64,000 nucleotides of DNA from Pseudoduganella rivuli (GTDB taxonomy: Bacteria > Pseudomonadota > Gammaproteobacteria > Burkholderiales > Burkholderiaceae_D). Each line of letters opens with the position of its first letter. Positions within the stretch are counted from its first letter, which is position 1. The stretch covers positions 124,001 to 188,000 of the forward strand of contig NZ_WKJJ01000003.1 in the NCBI RefSeq assembly GCF_009674485.1. Direction: 5' to 3'. The notes beneath the pieces are model-generated. The model was given only the letters and a program-made list of their open reading frames with translations, had not been told where the DNA came from and made no database searches. The translations under genes and the position numbers were made by a program. Below, one piece after another: positions 1-8,113 of this stretch.

Positions 1-1686
1 TTCGGCCGCGGTGCGGGTGGCCAACTGCGCGGCCAGTGCGCGGCGCTCGGCCAGTATCTGACTGGCATCGGCTGCGGTTTGCGTGCGCGCGGTTTCCTGG
101 CGCTTTGCCTGCTGAGTCTGCTGCGTTTGCTGTGTCTGTTGTGCCGCGGCGGTTGCCTGCGCGGCGTCGCGCCGGGATTGCTCCTCCGCTTGCCGGGCTG
201 CCTGGGTACGCTGAGCCAGTTGCTCTTGCTGAGCCTGCGCCGTCTGCGCCTGTTGTGCCGCCTGTGCTTGTTGCGCGGCTTGCTGTGCCTGCGTCCGCTG
301 GGCCAGTTGTACCTGCTGCTCGAATGACTGGGCCTGCGCGCGCTGCTGATTGTTCGTCGCTTGCAGTCCGGATTGTGGCTGTCGTGTCTGCAATGATTGG
401 TTCTGTGTCTGCTGTGCCTGGCGCGCCTGCGTCGCTACGGCTTGCCGTTGCGCCGCGATGCGGGCGGCCAGCGCAGCTTCATCGCGCGCTTCCGCGACGG
501 CGGCCGTGTTGCGCCGTGCCGTGGCGAGGTCGTTGTCCCGCCGGACGGCAGCTTGCTGTTGCGCGGTTTGGTTCAGGCGGACGGCCGCTTCCTGCTGGCT
601 GGCGCGCAACCGCGCATCGGCGTCCGTAGCGCTTGCCGAGTTTGCCGGGTTTGCCTGGTTTGGCTGGGCCCGGGTGGCAGTCAATTGCTGTTGTTGCTGC
701 AGTTGCGCATCCAGTGCCGTTTGCTGGTGGTCCAATTCCTGGCGCAGGGCGGCAGTGCGCTGGTCGAGGTCCGCATTTTGCAGCGTGGCCAGTTCCGCCT
801 GGCGCCCGGCGGCCATGCGGCTGGCCAGGGCGCTTGCCGCCGCGTCTTCCTGTTCCGATACCTCCAGCTGGCGCTGCTCCGCAACGCGGTCCGCCGCCAG
901 CCGGTCGGCCTGGGTTTCCTGCCGCTCCTGCGCCGCTTCCGCCGCCGCATCGCGCGCGACAGCCAGTTGTTGCTGGCGTTGCAATTCCGACGGGGTGGCG
1001 GCCAGTGCATCGTTCAGGGCAAGGTTGGCCACCGCCGCATCCGATCCGGGGGAGGCCGGTGGCGCGGCGGTGGGCGCCGGAGTCGCCTCGGTGGCCGCTT
1101 CCGCCTGTGCCACCGCCGTGCCCAGCGCGGTGAATTCATCCGTGGTGCGCGCCAGCAGCGCCAGCGTGCCGTCGCGGTCGGCGGCAAAGGCGGCGCGCAG
1201 CAGCGGCGCCTCCACATTCAGAATGTCGGCGCTGGAGGCGGGCGCCAGCGGATCGAGCGTGATGCCGATGCCGGCCAGCGTGCTGCTGGAAATGGGGCCG
1301 CCCCGCCCGGCGGTGGCGCCCAGTTGCTGCAATACCAGCGCCAGCCGTTCGCTCAAGGTGCCGCCCTGGTTGTCGGGCAGTGGCGGCAGCGTATCGATGG
1401 CGGACGGCGGCAACTGGTTGAACGATTGCGTCAGGTTGGTGGCCGCCACGTTCAGCAGCATGATTTCCGCTGCCGTGGGTGTGCTTGCCGTGCCGCCTTG
1501 CAATTGTTCCAGCTGGCGGCGCGTCAGCGCGACCGTGGACAGGAATTGCGCCAGGCCGGAAAAGTCCACTGCGGACGCGTTATCGGCCAGCGCGTTGGCG
1601 GCGGCCAACGCGGCTGCGGCGGAAACAGAGGGCGTCACCGGGGCAACCGTGGACACCGGATCGGCAGGGTTGGTTATGGGCAGCAT
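1..1686 (-). CDS. Gln/Ala-rich coiled-coil protein, 3' end outside window
   Basis: An open minus-strand frame runs from ATG at 1686, preceded by an AAGGTG ribosome site, to the left edge without a stop, giving at least 562 residues. There is no signal peptide. The first 250 residues are Ala/Pro/Thr-rich and contain a stretch (about residues 135-205, with LSERLALVLQQLG and STLAGIGITLD) that faintly resembles the C-terminal part of flagellar cap protein FliD. From about residue 260 the protein becomes a long Gln/Ala/Arg/Glu-rich coiled coil, and towards the window edge it is mostly AQQ/TQQ repeats. Function is unknown. Long plus-strand frames over the same DNA look like shadows of this biased composition. 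It is divergent from the GH115-like gene. Confidence is high that it is coding, low for any role. Confidence 0.7.
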   Translation of the reverse strand, partial: MLPITNPADPVSTVAPVTPSVSAAAALAAANALADNASAVDFSGLAQFLSTVALTRRQLEQLQGGTASTPTAAEIMLLNVAATNLTQSFNQLPPSAIDTLPPLPDNQGGTLSERLALVLQQLGATAGRGGPISSSTLAGIGITLDPLAPASSADILNVEAPLLRAAFAADRDGTLALLARTTDEFTALGTAVAQAEAATEATPAPTAAPPASPGSDAAVANLALNDALAATPSELQRQQQLAVARDAAAEAAQERQETQADRLAADRVAEQRQLEVSEQEDAAASALASRMAAGRQAELATLQNADLDQRTAALRQELDHQQTALDAQLQQQQQLTATRAQPNQANPANSASATDADARLRASQQEAAVRLNQTAQQQAAVRRDNDLATARRNTAAVAEARDEAALAARIAAQRQAVATQARQAQQTQNQSLQTRQPQSGLQATNNQQRAQAQSFEQQVQLAQRTQAQQAAQQAQAAQQAQTAQAQQEQLAQRTQAARQAEEQSRRDAAQATAAAQQTQQTQQTQQAKRQETARTQTAADASQILAERRALAAQLATRTAAE

Positions 1687-1845
1687 GGTGTCACCTTCAG
1701 GCGGGGTTGTCGCATCGAGCATGCGCGCCTGCGTGGTCCCTGTCTGTGGGGTGGGCCACATTATGGGCTGCCCGGTCAACGGTGCGCGGCGGCGGCGCGT
1801 TGTTGGGGCGATAATTGACCCTTTGAAATAAATCAGGAGTATCGC

Positions 1846-4671
1846 GTGACATGGATGCAGAGGCTGGCGCTGGCCGCCAGTTTGGCCGGTGTGCTGCTGG
1901 CCACGCCGCATGCCCGGGCGGTGGGGCAAAAGCGCTTCGTCGGCTACGACCAGGCGCCGCCGGCAGCCTTCGGACTGGTGCGGGGCAGCGATGCCGCACC
2001 GCTGTACGCCGACAGCGGCGACTATCCGGCCGTGCTGCGGGCCGTCGCGGATTTGCAGGCCGATATCGAACGCGTCAGTTCGCGCCGTCCCACGCTGGCC
2101 CGGGGCACGCCGGCCGGCGCCGACGTGGTGATCGTCGGCACCCTGGGCAAACATGCCGTCATCGACCGCCTGGTCCGTTCCGGGGCGCTGGACGTGGCCG
2201 CCATCAAGGGCAAATGGGAAGCGTGGCACATGCAAGTGCTGGTCCGTCCGCTGCCCGGCGTCGAACGCGCGCTGGTGATCGCGGGCAGCGACCGGCGCGG
2301 CACGCTGTACGGCATCTATGAATTGTCGGAACAGATCGGCGTGTCGCCGTGGCACTGGTGGGCCGACGTGCAGCCGCAGCGCCACCGCCAGCTGTACGTG
2401 GAAGAGGGCACCAGGGTGTCGGAAGCGCCCGTGGTGCGCTACCGCGGCATGGCGCTCGACGGTGAAGCGCCGGGCCTGGCCGCATGGGCAAAGCAATCGT
2501 TTGGCGGCTACAACGCGAAGTTTTACGAGCGTGTCTATGAACTGCTGCTGCGCCTGCGCGGCAATACACTGTGGCCCGCGACCAGCGAAACGGTCTTCCT
2601 GGCCGACGACAAGCAGAATGCGCAGCGCGCCGAAGATTATGGCGTGATGCTGGGCACGCCGCCGTCGGACGGCAAGGCAAAGCGCCTGTGGAAAGGGCCG
2701 CAACTGGCCTATTCGTGCGGCGGCGACGGCAAGGCGCCGGCCGACGACGCGCTGATGCTGATGTGCGACGACGGCGCCGGCTACGTGCGGCGCCTGCCCG
2801 CGCACGATGAACGCCAGCGCGCCGGCGGCGCGGGCATCGAATACCACATTGCCCGTAGCGGGCCGCAGCGCTCGTGGCTCAATGCGGCGCCGCTGCCGAA
2901 AATGTGGGAACAATTGCACCTGGCATGGCGCCACGGGGCCGACCGCATGTGGATCGCGCACGTGGGTTCGCTCAAGCCGTTCGAGGTTCCCGCCGAATTC
3001 TTTTTCACCTATGCGTGGAATCCGGAAGTGTGGCCGGCGGCACGCCTGCCGGAGTACCTGAAACTGTGGGCCGGCCGTGAATTCGGGCCGCAATATGCGG
3101 ACGACGTGGCCGACATCGTCGGCAAGACGGCGCAATACAATGCGCGCCGCGCGCCGGAATTGCTGGCGCCCGGCGATTACAGCCTGTTGAATGGCGAAGA
3201 AGCAGCGCGCGTGGTGGGGGAATACCGCGCCATTTCCGGCAAGGCGGAAAAGATCGATGGCGGCTTGCCGTCGGAATTGCGCGATTCGTTTTACCAACTG
3301 GTGCTGTATCCCGCGCAAGCGTCCGCCGTGGCGGTGGACATGCTGACGGCGGCCGCGCAAAACCGCATGCAGGCGGAACAGGGCAGGGTGGCCGCCAACG
3401 ACCTGGCGAACAAAGTGCGCGACTTGTTCAAGCAGGATGCCGAGCTGGCGCGCGTATACCACGAAGACATCAGCAGCGGCAAATGGAACCGCTTGATGGG
3501 ACAGGTGCACCTGGGCGGCGGCACGCTGCGCAACGTGATGCCGGCCGTGGCGGAAGTGCAGCCCAGCCGCAGCGCCGACATGGGCGTGGCGGTGGAAGGC
3601 AGCGCTGTGGTGTGGCCGGAAGCGGGCAGCGACCAGCTGGCGCTGCCGCGTATGGATGGCGGCGGCAAGCAGCAGCGCTATGTCGAGATTTTCAACCGGG
3701 GCCAGAACCCATTCAAATTCACGATTGCCGCCAGTGCGCCATGGATCAACCTGAGCCGTTCGGGCGGCACGGTGGCCAAGTCGCAGCGCGTGACGATCGA
3801 CGTGCGCTGGGCCGATGTCCCGGCCGGGGCCGAGATGGCGGCGCTGGCGATCCTGGGACCGGACGGTGCGAAAGCCTCGGTGCGGGTGCCGTTGCGGCCG
3901 ACGACCACGGGCGTGAAGCCGGCGCCAGGCAGTTATTTGGAAGCGCAGGGCGCCGTGGCGGTGGAAGCCGAACATTTCGCGCGGGCGCTGGCGCCGGAAG
4001 GGCGGCAGTGGCTGCGCATTCCGGGGCTGGGACGGAGTTTGTCCGGCATGACGGCGCTGCCGGTGGTGGCGCCGCCGCCCCCTCCACCACCACCTCCGCC
4101 GCCGCCCCCGCCGCCCAAGCAGGACGAAGCGAAGCCGGACGAAGCGAAGCCGGACGAAACGAAGCCGGCGGCCGAGGGCGAGGAGGCCGTCGACGCGGCC
4201 GCCGCCTCGGCGGAACCGGCGCCGGGCGTCTTTTCCGCCGCGCCGGCGCCCCCGGCGCAGGCCGAACCAGCGCCCGTTCCCGCGCCGCCGCCGGCGCCCA
4301 AGCTGGCCGACCTGCGGCTGGAATACGATATCCACCTGGTAACAAAGGGCAGCGTGACGGTGCAGGCGGTGCTGTCGCCGACCCGGGCTTTCCTGCCGGG
4401 CCGGGGCCTGCGCTATGCGGTGTCGATCGACGACGAAGCGCCGCAACTGGTTGACATCCATGACCCGGCCCATGCCGCGGCGTGGCGCACGGCGGCGCAG
4501 GATAACGCGGTGGTGTTTTCCACCACGCATACGGTGTCCGCTCCCGGTCCGCATGTACTGAAGTTCTGGTCGGTCGATCCGGGCGTCGTGCTGCAGCGGC
4601 TGGTGGTCGATACCGGCAGCCTGAAGCCAACGCTGCTGGGGCCGCCGGAAAGTCCAAAGGCGGCGAACTGA
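1846..4671 (+). CDS. GH115-like (alpha-glucuronidase family) secreted protein with shortened catalytic region
   Basis: GTG start at 1846 with AGGAG six bases upstream; signal peptide of about 25 residues ending ARA. N-terminal and central parts match glycoside hydrolase family 115, which removes glucuronic acid side chains from xylan (PVVRYRG, GGYNAKFYERVYELLLRLRG, RRLP, AGGAGIEYH). The C-terminal beta domain (YEIDDEAPQ-like SIDDEAPQLVDI, FWSVDPGVVLQ) also matches. Two oddities stand out. Only about 35 residues separate the MLGT motif (residue 268) from the CDDGAG motif (306). From memory the family has well over 100 there, including proposed acid/base residues, and the usual CDDN Asn is Gly here. 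Second, an 80-residue insert of 15 prolines, KPDEA repeats and Ala/Pro-rich sequence interrupts the C-terminal domain. It may bind carbohydrate or be inactive. The length of 941 residues is normal only because of the insert. Confidence 0.8.
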   Translation: MTWMQRLALAASLAGVLLATPHARAVGQKRFVGYDQAPPAAFGLVRGSDAAPLYADSGDYPAVLRAVADLQADIERVSSRRPTLARGTPAGADVVIVGTLGKHAVIDRLVRSGALDVAAIKGKWEAWHMQVLVRPLPGVERALVIAGSDRRGTLYGIYELSEQIGVSPWHWWADVQPQRHRQLYVEEGTRVSEAPVVRYRGMALDGEAPGLAAWAKQSFGGYNAKFYERVYELLLRLRGNTLWPATSETVFLADDKQNAQRAEDYGVMLGTPPSDGKAKRLWKGPQLAYSCGGDGKAPADDALMLMCDDGAGYVRRLPAHDERQRAGGAGIEYHIARSGPQRSWLNAAPLPKMWEQLHLAWRHGADRMWIAHVGSLKPFEVPAEFFFTYAWNPEVWPAARLPEYLKLWAGREFGPQYADDVADIVGKTAQYNARRAPELLAPGDYSLLNGEEAARVVGEYRAISGKAEKIDGGLPSELRDSFYQLVLYPAQASAVAVDMLTAAAQNRMQAEQGRVAANDLANKVRDLFKQDAELARVYHEDISSGKWNRLMGQVHLGGGTLRNVMPAVAEVQPSRSADMGVAVEGSAVVWPEAGSDQLALPRMDGGGKQQRYVEIFNRGQNPFKFTIAASAPWINLSRSGGTVAKSQRVTIDVRWADVPAGAEMAALAILGPDGAKASVRVPLRPTTTGVKPAPGSYLEAQGAVAVEAEHFARALAPEGRQWLRIPGLGRSLSGMTALPVVAPPPPPPPPPPPPPPPKQDEAKPDEAKPDETKPAAEGEEAVDAAAASAEPAPGVFSAAPAPPAQAEPAPVPAPPPAPKLADLRLEYDIHLVTKGSVTVQAVLSPTRAFLPGRGLRYAVSIDDEAPQLVDIHDPAHAAAWRTAAQDNAVVFSTTHTVSAPGPHVLKFWSVDPGVVLQRLVVDTGSLKPTLLGPPESPKAAN
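4072..4167 (+). repeat. Polyproline run and 15-bp KPDEA tandem repeat inside the GH115-like gene
   Basis: Fifteen consecutive proline codons (4072-4116) are followed by about 3.4 copies of a 15-bp unit encoding K-P-D-E-A/T (4117-4167). It is a low-complexity linker inserted into a C-terminal GH115 beta domain and is liable to length change by slippage. Confidence 0.85.
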
Positions 4672-4696
4672 TGCAGGGCGCCGGGTTCTTCGGCCC

Positions 4697-6664
4697 CTAT
4701 TCGCTGGCGTTCGGCGCGACGATGCCCAGGCGCTGCATCTTGCGGTAAATCGTTGCGCGGCAGAGGTCGAGTTCGCGGGCGGTTTTCGTCACGTTCCAGC
4801 GCTGCCGGCGCAACGCCGCCACCAGCGTTTCCCGCTCGGCGTCCTCGCCGCCAGCGGGCGCAGTCCCTGACTGCGCCAGGCGGGCGGGTGGCGCACCACG
4901 GCCCGCGCCGGCCGTCAGCTCGGCCGGCAAGTCTTCCAGCCGCACTTCACCGTTATCGGACAGCGCCAGCGCCGAGCGCAGCACATTGTGTACCTGGCGC
5001 AGGTTGCCCGGCCATTGGCAGGCCAGCAGGGCGGCCAATGCCTCGTCCGTGAAGCCGGCGTTGGCATAGCCGGCTTCGGCGGCGATCCCGGCCAGCACCT
5101 GCCGCAGGATCGCGGCGATATCGCTGCGTTCGCGCAGCGGCGCCAGATGCAGCTTCATGCCGTTCAGGCGGTAATACAGGTCTTCCCGGAACTGGCCGGC
5201 CATCACCAGGTCCAGCAGGTTGCGGTGAGTGGCGCAAACGATTTGCACGTCCACCGGCTGGGCTTTTTCAGCCCCCAGCGGCAGGATTTCCTTTTCCGCC
5301 AGCACCCGCAATAAACGGGTTTGCATGGCCAATGGCATGTCGCCAATTTCATCGAGGAACAGCGTGCCGCCATGGGCCTGCAGCAGCTTGCCGCGCATGC
5401 CCTTGGCGCGCGCGCCGGTGAACGCGCCGTCGGCATAGCCGAACAGTTCGCTTTCTATCAGCGATTCGGGAATCGCCGCGCAATTGAGCGCGACGAAGGG
5501 TTGTTCGCGGCGCTCGCTGGCCAGGTGGATGGCGCTGGCGAAGGCTTCCTTGCCGGTGCCGGTTTCCCCCTGCAGCATGATGGCGATGCCCTTGTCGATC
5601 ACGCGCCGCAGGATGGCGACATTGCGCGTCATGTGCGCATCCTGTCCGGCCAGGTCGTGCAGCGTCAGCGCGGTGCGCACGGCCGCCGGGGCGGGCAAGG
5701 GGCGCGGCGGGCGCGCCGCGAACGGGGATACGGTGCGGCCGCACGGCGGGCGCATCAGCGCGTAGTACTGGCGCCCGCTCAGCAGGGAGCGCAGCGGCAG
5801 CGTCTGTCCATGCTGCGGGCTGCCGGCGGCCAGCAGCAATTCGAAACGGGTATCGAAGACCTGGTCGACGTTGCGCCCGATCAGGCCCGCGCCGCCATCG
5901 CTGAGCTGCTGCGCGATATTGCGGTTGACGGCAATCACGCGGCCCGCGTGGTCCAGCGCCATCAGGCCATCGGTGACGACTTCGGCGAATTCGCGGCGGC
6001 GGCTGAGACGGATGATCCAGTGGTCTTCGAATTTCTTCAGGAAGTGCGCATTCTCGATCATCTTGGCCGCCAGCGTCACCAGTTGCAGCACCAGCGCCTG
6101 GCTGCGCTTGTCGCCGGGCGACGACAAGGCCGACGTGTCCAGCACCGCCAGCAGGGCGCCGTCGGTATCGAGGATGGGGGCGGCGCTGCAGGTCAGGCCG
6201 GTATTGGTGGTGCGGAAGTGCTCGGCCTGGTGCACGGTCAACGCATGCTGGTCGGCGATGCAGGTGCCGACCGCGCACGTGCCTTCCTCCGCCTCGGACC
6301 AGCATGAGCCGAGATACAGCCCGGCGCGCCGCAGCTCGCGCGAATTCATGGCGTCGCCCTGGAAGTCCACCGTCACGCCATGGCAATCGGTGAGCAGTAC
6401 CACGTAGCCGGCGGCGCGCACCTGGTTGTGCAGGTATTCCACGCCGCCCTTGGCGATCTGCATCACTTGTTCCATCGGGTCCTGGTGGTCGCGCAGCGAA
6501 CCGCCGGCCAGCACGCGCGGCGCCTGGCGCCGTCCGGGATCGAGTTTATGCGTGGCCAGCGAACGGCGCCAGGCGCCGGCGATCAGTGGATCGGGGCCGG
6601 CGATGCCGCGGGCGGTCAGTAGCGCCAGCCCGGTATCCTGGCTGGCGGGGTAGGCGGTGCTCAT
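4697..6664 (-). CDS. AcoR-like sigma-54-dependent activator (GAF-PAS-AAA+-Fis)
   Basis: Enhancer-binding activator of 655 residues, divergent from the dehydrogenase operon whose promoter is of sigma-54 type. ATG 6664 is chosen because GGAG lies just upstream; the in-frame codons further upstream lack a ribosome site. Domains in order: N-terminal GAF-type sensor (with DCHGV and EEGTCAVGTC, typical of AcoR), PAS-like segment (VVTDGLMALDHAGRVIAVN), AAA+ domain with Walker A GETGTGKE, sigma-54 contact loop GAFTGA and Walker B GGTLFLDEIGD, and a C-terminal Fis-type helix-turn-helix (VTKTARELDLCRATIYRKMQ). AcoR proteins sense acetoin and related compounds. The true ligand here is unknown and depends on what the operon degrades. 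Confidence 0.9.
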   Translation of the reverse strand: MSTAYPASQDTGLALLTARGIAGPDPLIAGAWRRSLATHKLDPGRRQAPRVLAGGSLRDHQDPMEQVMQIAKGGVEYLHNQVRAAGYVVLLTDCHGVTVDFQGDAMNSRELRRAGLYLGSCWSEAEEGTCAVGTCIADQHALTVHQAEHFRTTNTGLTCSAAPILDTDGALLAVLDTSALSSPGDKRSQALVLQLVTLAAKMIENAHFLKKFEDHWIIRLSRRREFAEVVTDGLMALDHAGRVIAVNRNIAQQLSDGGAGLIGRNVDQVFDTRFELLLAAGSPQHGQTLPLRSLLSGRQYYALMRPPCGRTVSPFAARPPRPLPAPAAVRTALTLHDLAGQDAHMTRNVAILRRVIDKGIAIMLQGETGTGKEAFASAIHLASERREQPFVALNCAAIPESLIESELFGYADGAFTGARAKGMRGKLLQAHGGTLFLDEIGDMPLAMQTRLLRVLAEKEILPLGAEKAQPVDVQIVCATHRNLLDLVMAGQFREDLYYRLNGMKLHLAPLRERSDIAAILRQVLAGIAAEAGYANAGFTDEALAALLACQWPGNLRQVHNVLRSALALSDNGEVRLEDLPAELTAGAGRGAPPARLAQSGTAPAGGEDAERETLVAALRRQRWNVTKTARELDLCRATIYRKMQRLGIVAPNASE

Positions 6665-6940
6665 GAAATCGGTCTCCGTGGCTCCCGCTGCGGGCGGGAT
6701 GGCTCTGTCTTCAATCATGCTAGCAAAGCGTATACCACGTCGCAAGGCAGTGTCCGGTGCGACAGGTGTAGCAGGCTGGCCGCTCGCAGCGTGCGCAGCA
6801 ACGGGGTTGGGACCGCCAACCGCATGGCGTGCAAGGTCACTGGCCCGTTATTTGCATGGGGCGTCATCCCGGTCCCCCGCGCCCGTGAATTTTTTTTCGC
6901 CCGGCGCCAAAAACAACATCGCCCGCACCGTGCGACGCCT

Positions 6941-6989
6941 TGTCGCGCCGTTGTCGCAGCAGCGACACCTGTCTCCGCCCAAAGCGACA
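6941..6989. promoter_or_regulatory. Candidate upstream activator sites (TGTCGC / GCGACA repeats)
   Basis: A perfect dyad TGTCGC-N4-GCGACA occupies 6952-6967, with a further TGTCGC at 6941-6946 and GCGACA at 6984-6989. The cluster lies some 30-80 bp upstream of the -24 element, where a sigma-54 enhancer-binding protein usually binds. Assignment to the adjacent AcoR-like protein is inference. The rest of the 405-bp intergenic region (6665-7069) shows no gene. Confidence 0.55.
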
Positions 6990-7019
6990 GAAATCCCCGT
7001 TTCATGCCCCTTTTGGGAT

Positions 7020-7034
7020 TGGCACGCTTGTTGC
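7020..7034 (+). promoter_or_regulatory. Sigma-54 (-24/-12) promoter
   Basis: TGGCACG (7020-7026), four bases, then TTGC (7031-7034) is a consensus-quality RpoN promoter with GG and GC ten bases apart. Transcription should begin near 7045, leaving a leader of about 25 nt before ATG 7070 that contains the AAAGGAGA ribosome site. Confidence 0.93.
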
Positions 7035-7069
7035 CCAACAGGGAATACCGACCAACAAAGGAGACAGCA

Positions 7070-8077
7070 ATGGAACACACATCGGAGCAATTGGTCTGGA
7101 TGTACCAGACCATGATAGCGATACGCGAATTCGAGGACACCATGGTCAAGGTGTACCTGGAGGGCAAGCTGCCGCCGAACATCCAGAAAGGACTGGCCTT
7201 CGATATCGGCGCCGGGCCGGTGCCGGGCGAGATGCACCTGGCGGCGGGACAGGAACCGGTGGCGGTGGGCGTGTGCGCCCACCTGCGGCCGGATGACACC
7301 GTGGTGGGCGCGCACCGTTCGCACCACTTCGCCATCGCCAAGGGCGTGCGGCTGCCGGAAATGACGGCTGAAATGTTTGGCAAGGCCACCGGCCTGGGAC
7401 GCGGCAAGGGCGGCCACATGCACCTGTTCGATCCCACCGTGAAATTCAGCTGCAGCGGCATCGTCGGCGCCAGCATGCCGCCGGCGTGCGGCGCGGCGCT
7501 GGCGGCGAAAAAGCGCGGCACCGATGCGGTGGCGGTGGCGTTCTTTGGCGAAGGGGCGACCAACCAGGGCGCCTTCCACGAATCGATGAACCTGGCCGCT
7601 CTGTGGCGCTTGCCGGTGGTGTTCATCTGCGAAGACAACAAGTACGCGATCTCGGTGGAAAAGGCCGACTCCACGGCCGTGGCCAACAACTCCGAGCGGG
7701 CCGCCGCGTATGGCATGCACGGCATGCTGGTCGAGCGCAACAGCGCGCTGGACGTGTTTGAGGCGGCCGGCGTGGCGATCGCCCGCGCCCGCCGCGGCGA
7801 AGGACCGACCCTGATCGAAGTGAAAACAGACCGCTACCACGGCCATTTCCAGGGCGACCCGGAAGTCTACCGCGCCAAGGGCGAAGCCGAGCAAGCCCGC
7901 AAGAACGACCCGATCCCGCAACTGGCGGCATTCCTGCGCGCACACGGCTTGCTCGACGATGCGTCCGACGCGGCCCTGACTGCCGAGGCCAAGGCCCGCG
8001 TGGCCAGCGCCTACGCATTTGCCCGCAGCAGCCCCGATCCGGCGCCGCAGGACGCGCTGCAACACGTGTACGCATGA
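7070..8077 (+). CDS. TPP-dependent 2-oxoacid/acetoin dehydrogenase E1 alpha subunit
   Basis: First gene of the sigma-54 operon, 335 residues from ATG 7070 with AGGAG six bases upstream; the longer upstream frame crosses the promoter and is rejected. It is the E1 alpha subunit, which with E1 beta uses thiamine diphosphate to decarboxylate or cleave an oxo substrate and pass the acyl group to lipoyl-E2. Family signatures are GKGGHMHLFD, the TPP/Mg motif GEGATNQGAFHESMN (GEG in place of the usual GDG) and EVKTDRYHGHFQGDPEVYR. The AcoR-type regulator next door favours acetoin or another acyloin over pyruvate, but this is inference. The segment around residues 35-55 (NIQKG and IGAGPVPGEMHL) looks longer than in classical AcoA, as far as I recall. 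Confidence 0.9.
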   Translation: MEHTSEQLVWMYQTMIAIREFEDTMVKVYLEGKLPPNIQKGLAFDIGAGPVPGEMHLAAGQEPVAVGVCAHLRPDDTVVGAHRSHHFAIAKGVRLPEMTAEMFGKATGLGRGKGGHMHLFDPTVKFSCSGIVGASMPPACGAALAAKKRGTDAVAVAFFGEGATNQGAFHESMNLAALWRLPVVFICEDNKYAISVEKADSTAVANNSERAAAYGMHGMLVERNSALDVFEAAGVAIARARRGEGPTLIEVKTDRYHGHFQGDPEVYRAKGEAEQARKNDPIPQLAAFLRAHGLLDDASDAALTAEAKARVASAYAFARSSPDPAPQDALQHVYA

Positions 8078-8113
8078 CGCGCACGCGACGATCAATTCAC
8101 GATGGAGACAGAG

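Noticed and set aside
350..1831. Long plus-strand open frames over the left end
   Set aside because: Their products are Ser/Ala/Arg/Cys-rich without domains; the minus strand carries a frame with a ribosome site and coherent coiled-coil sequence.
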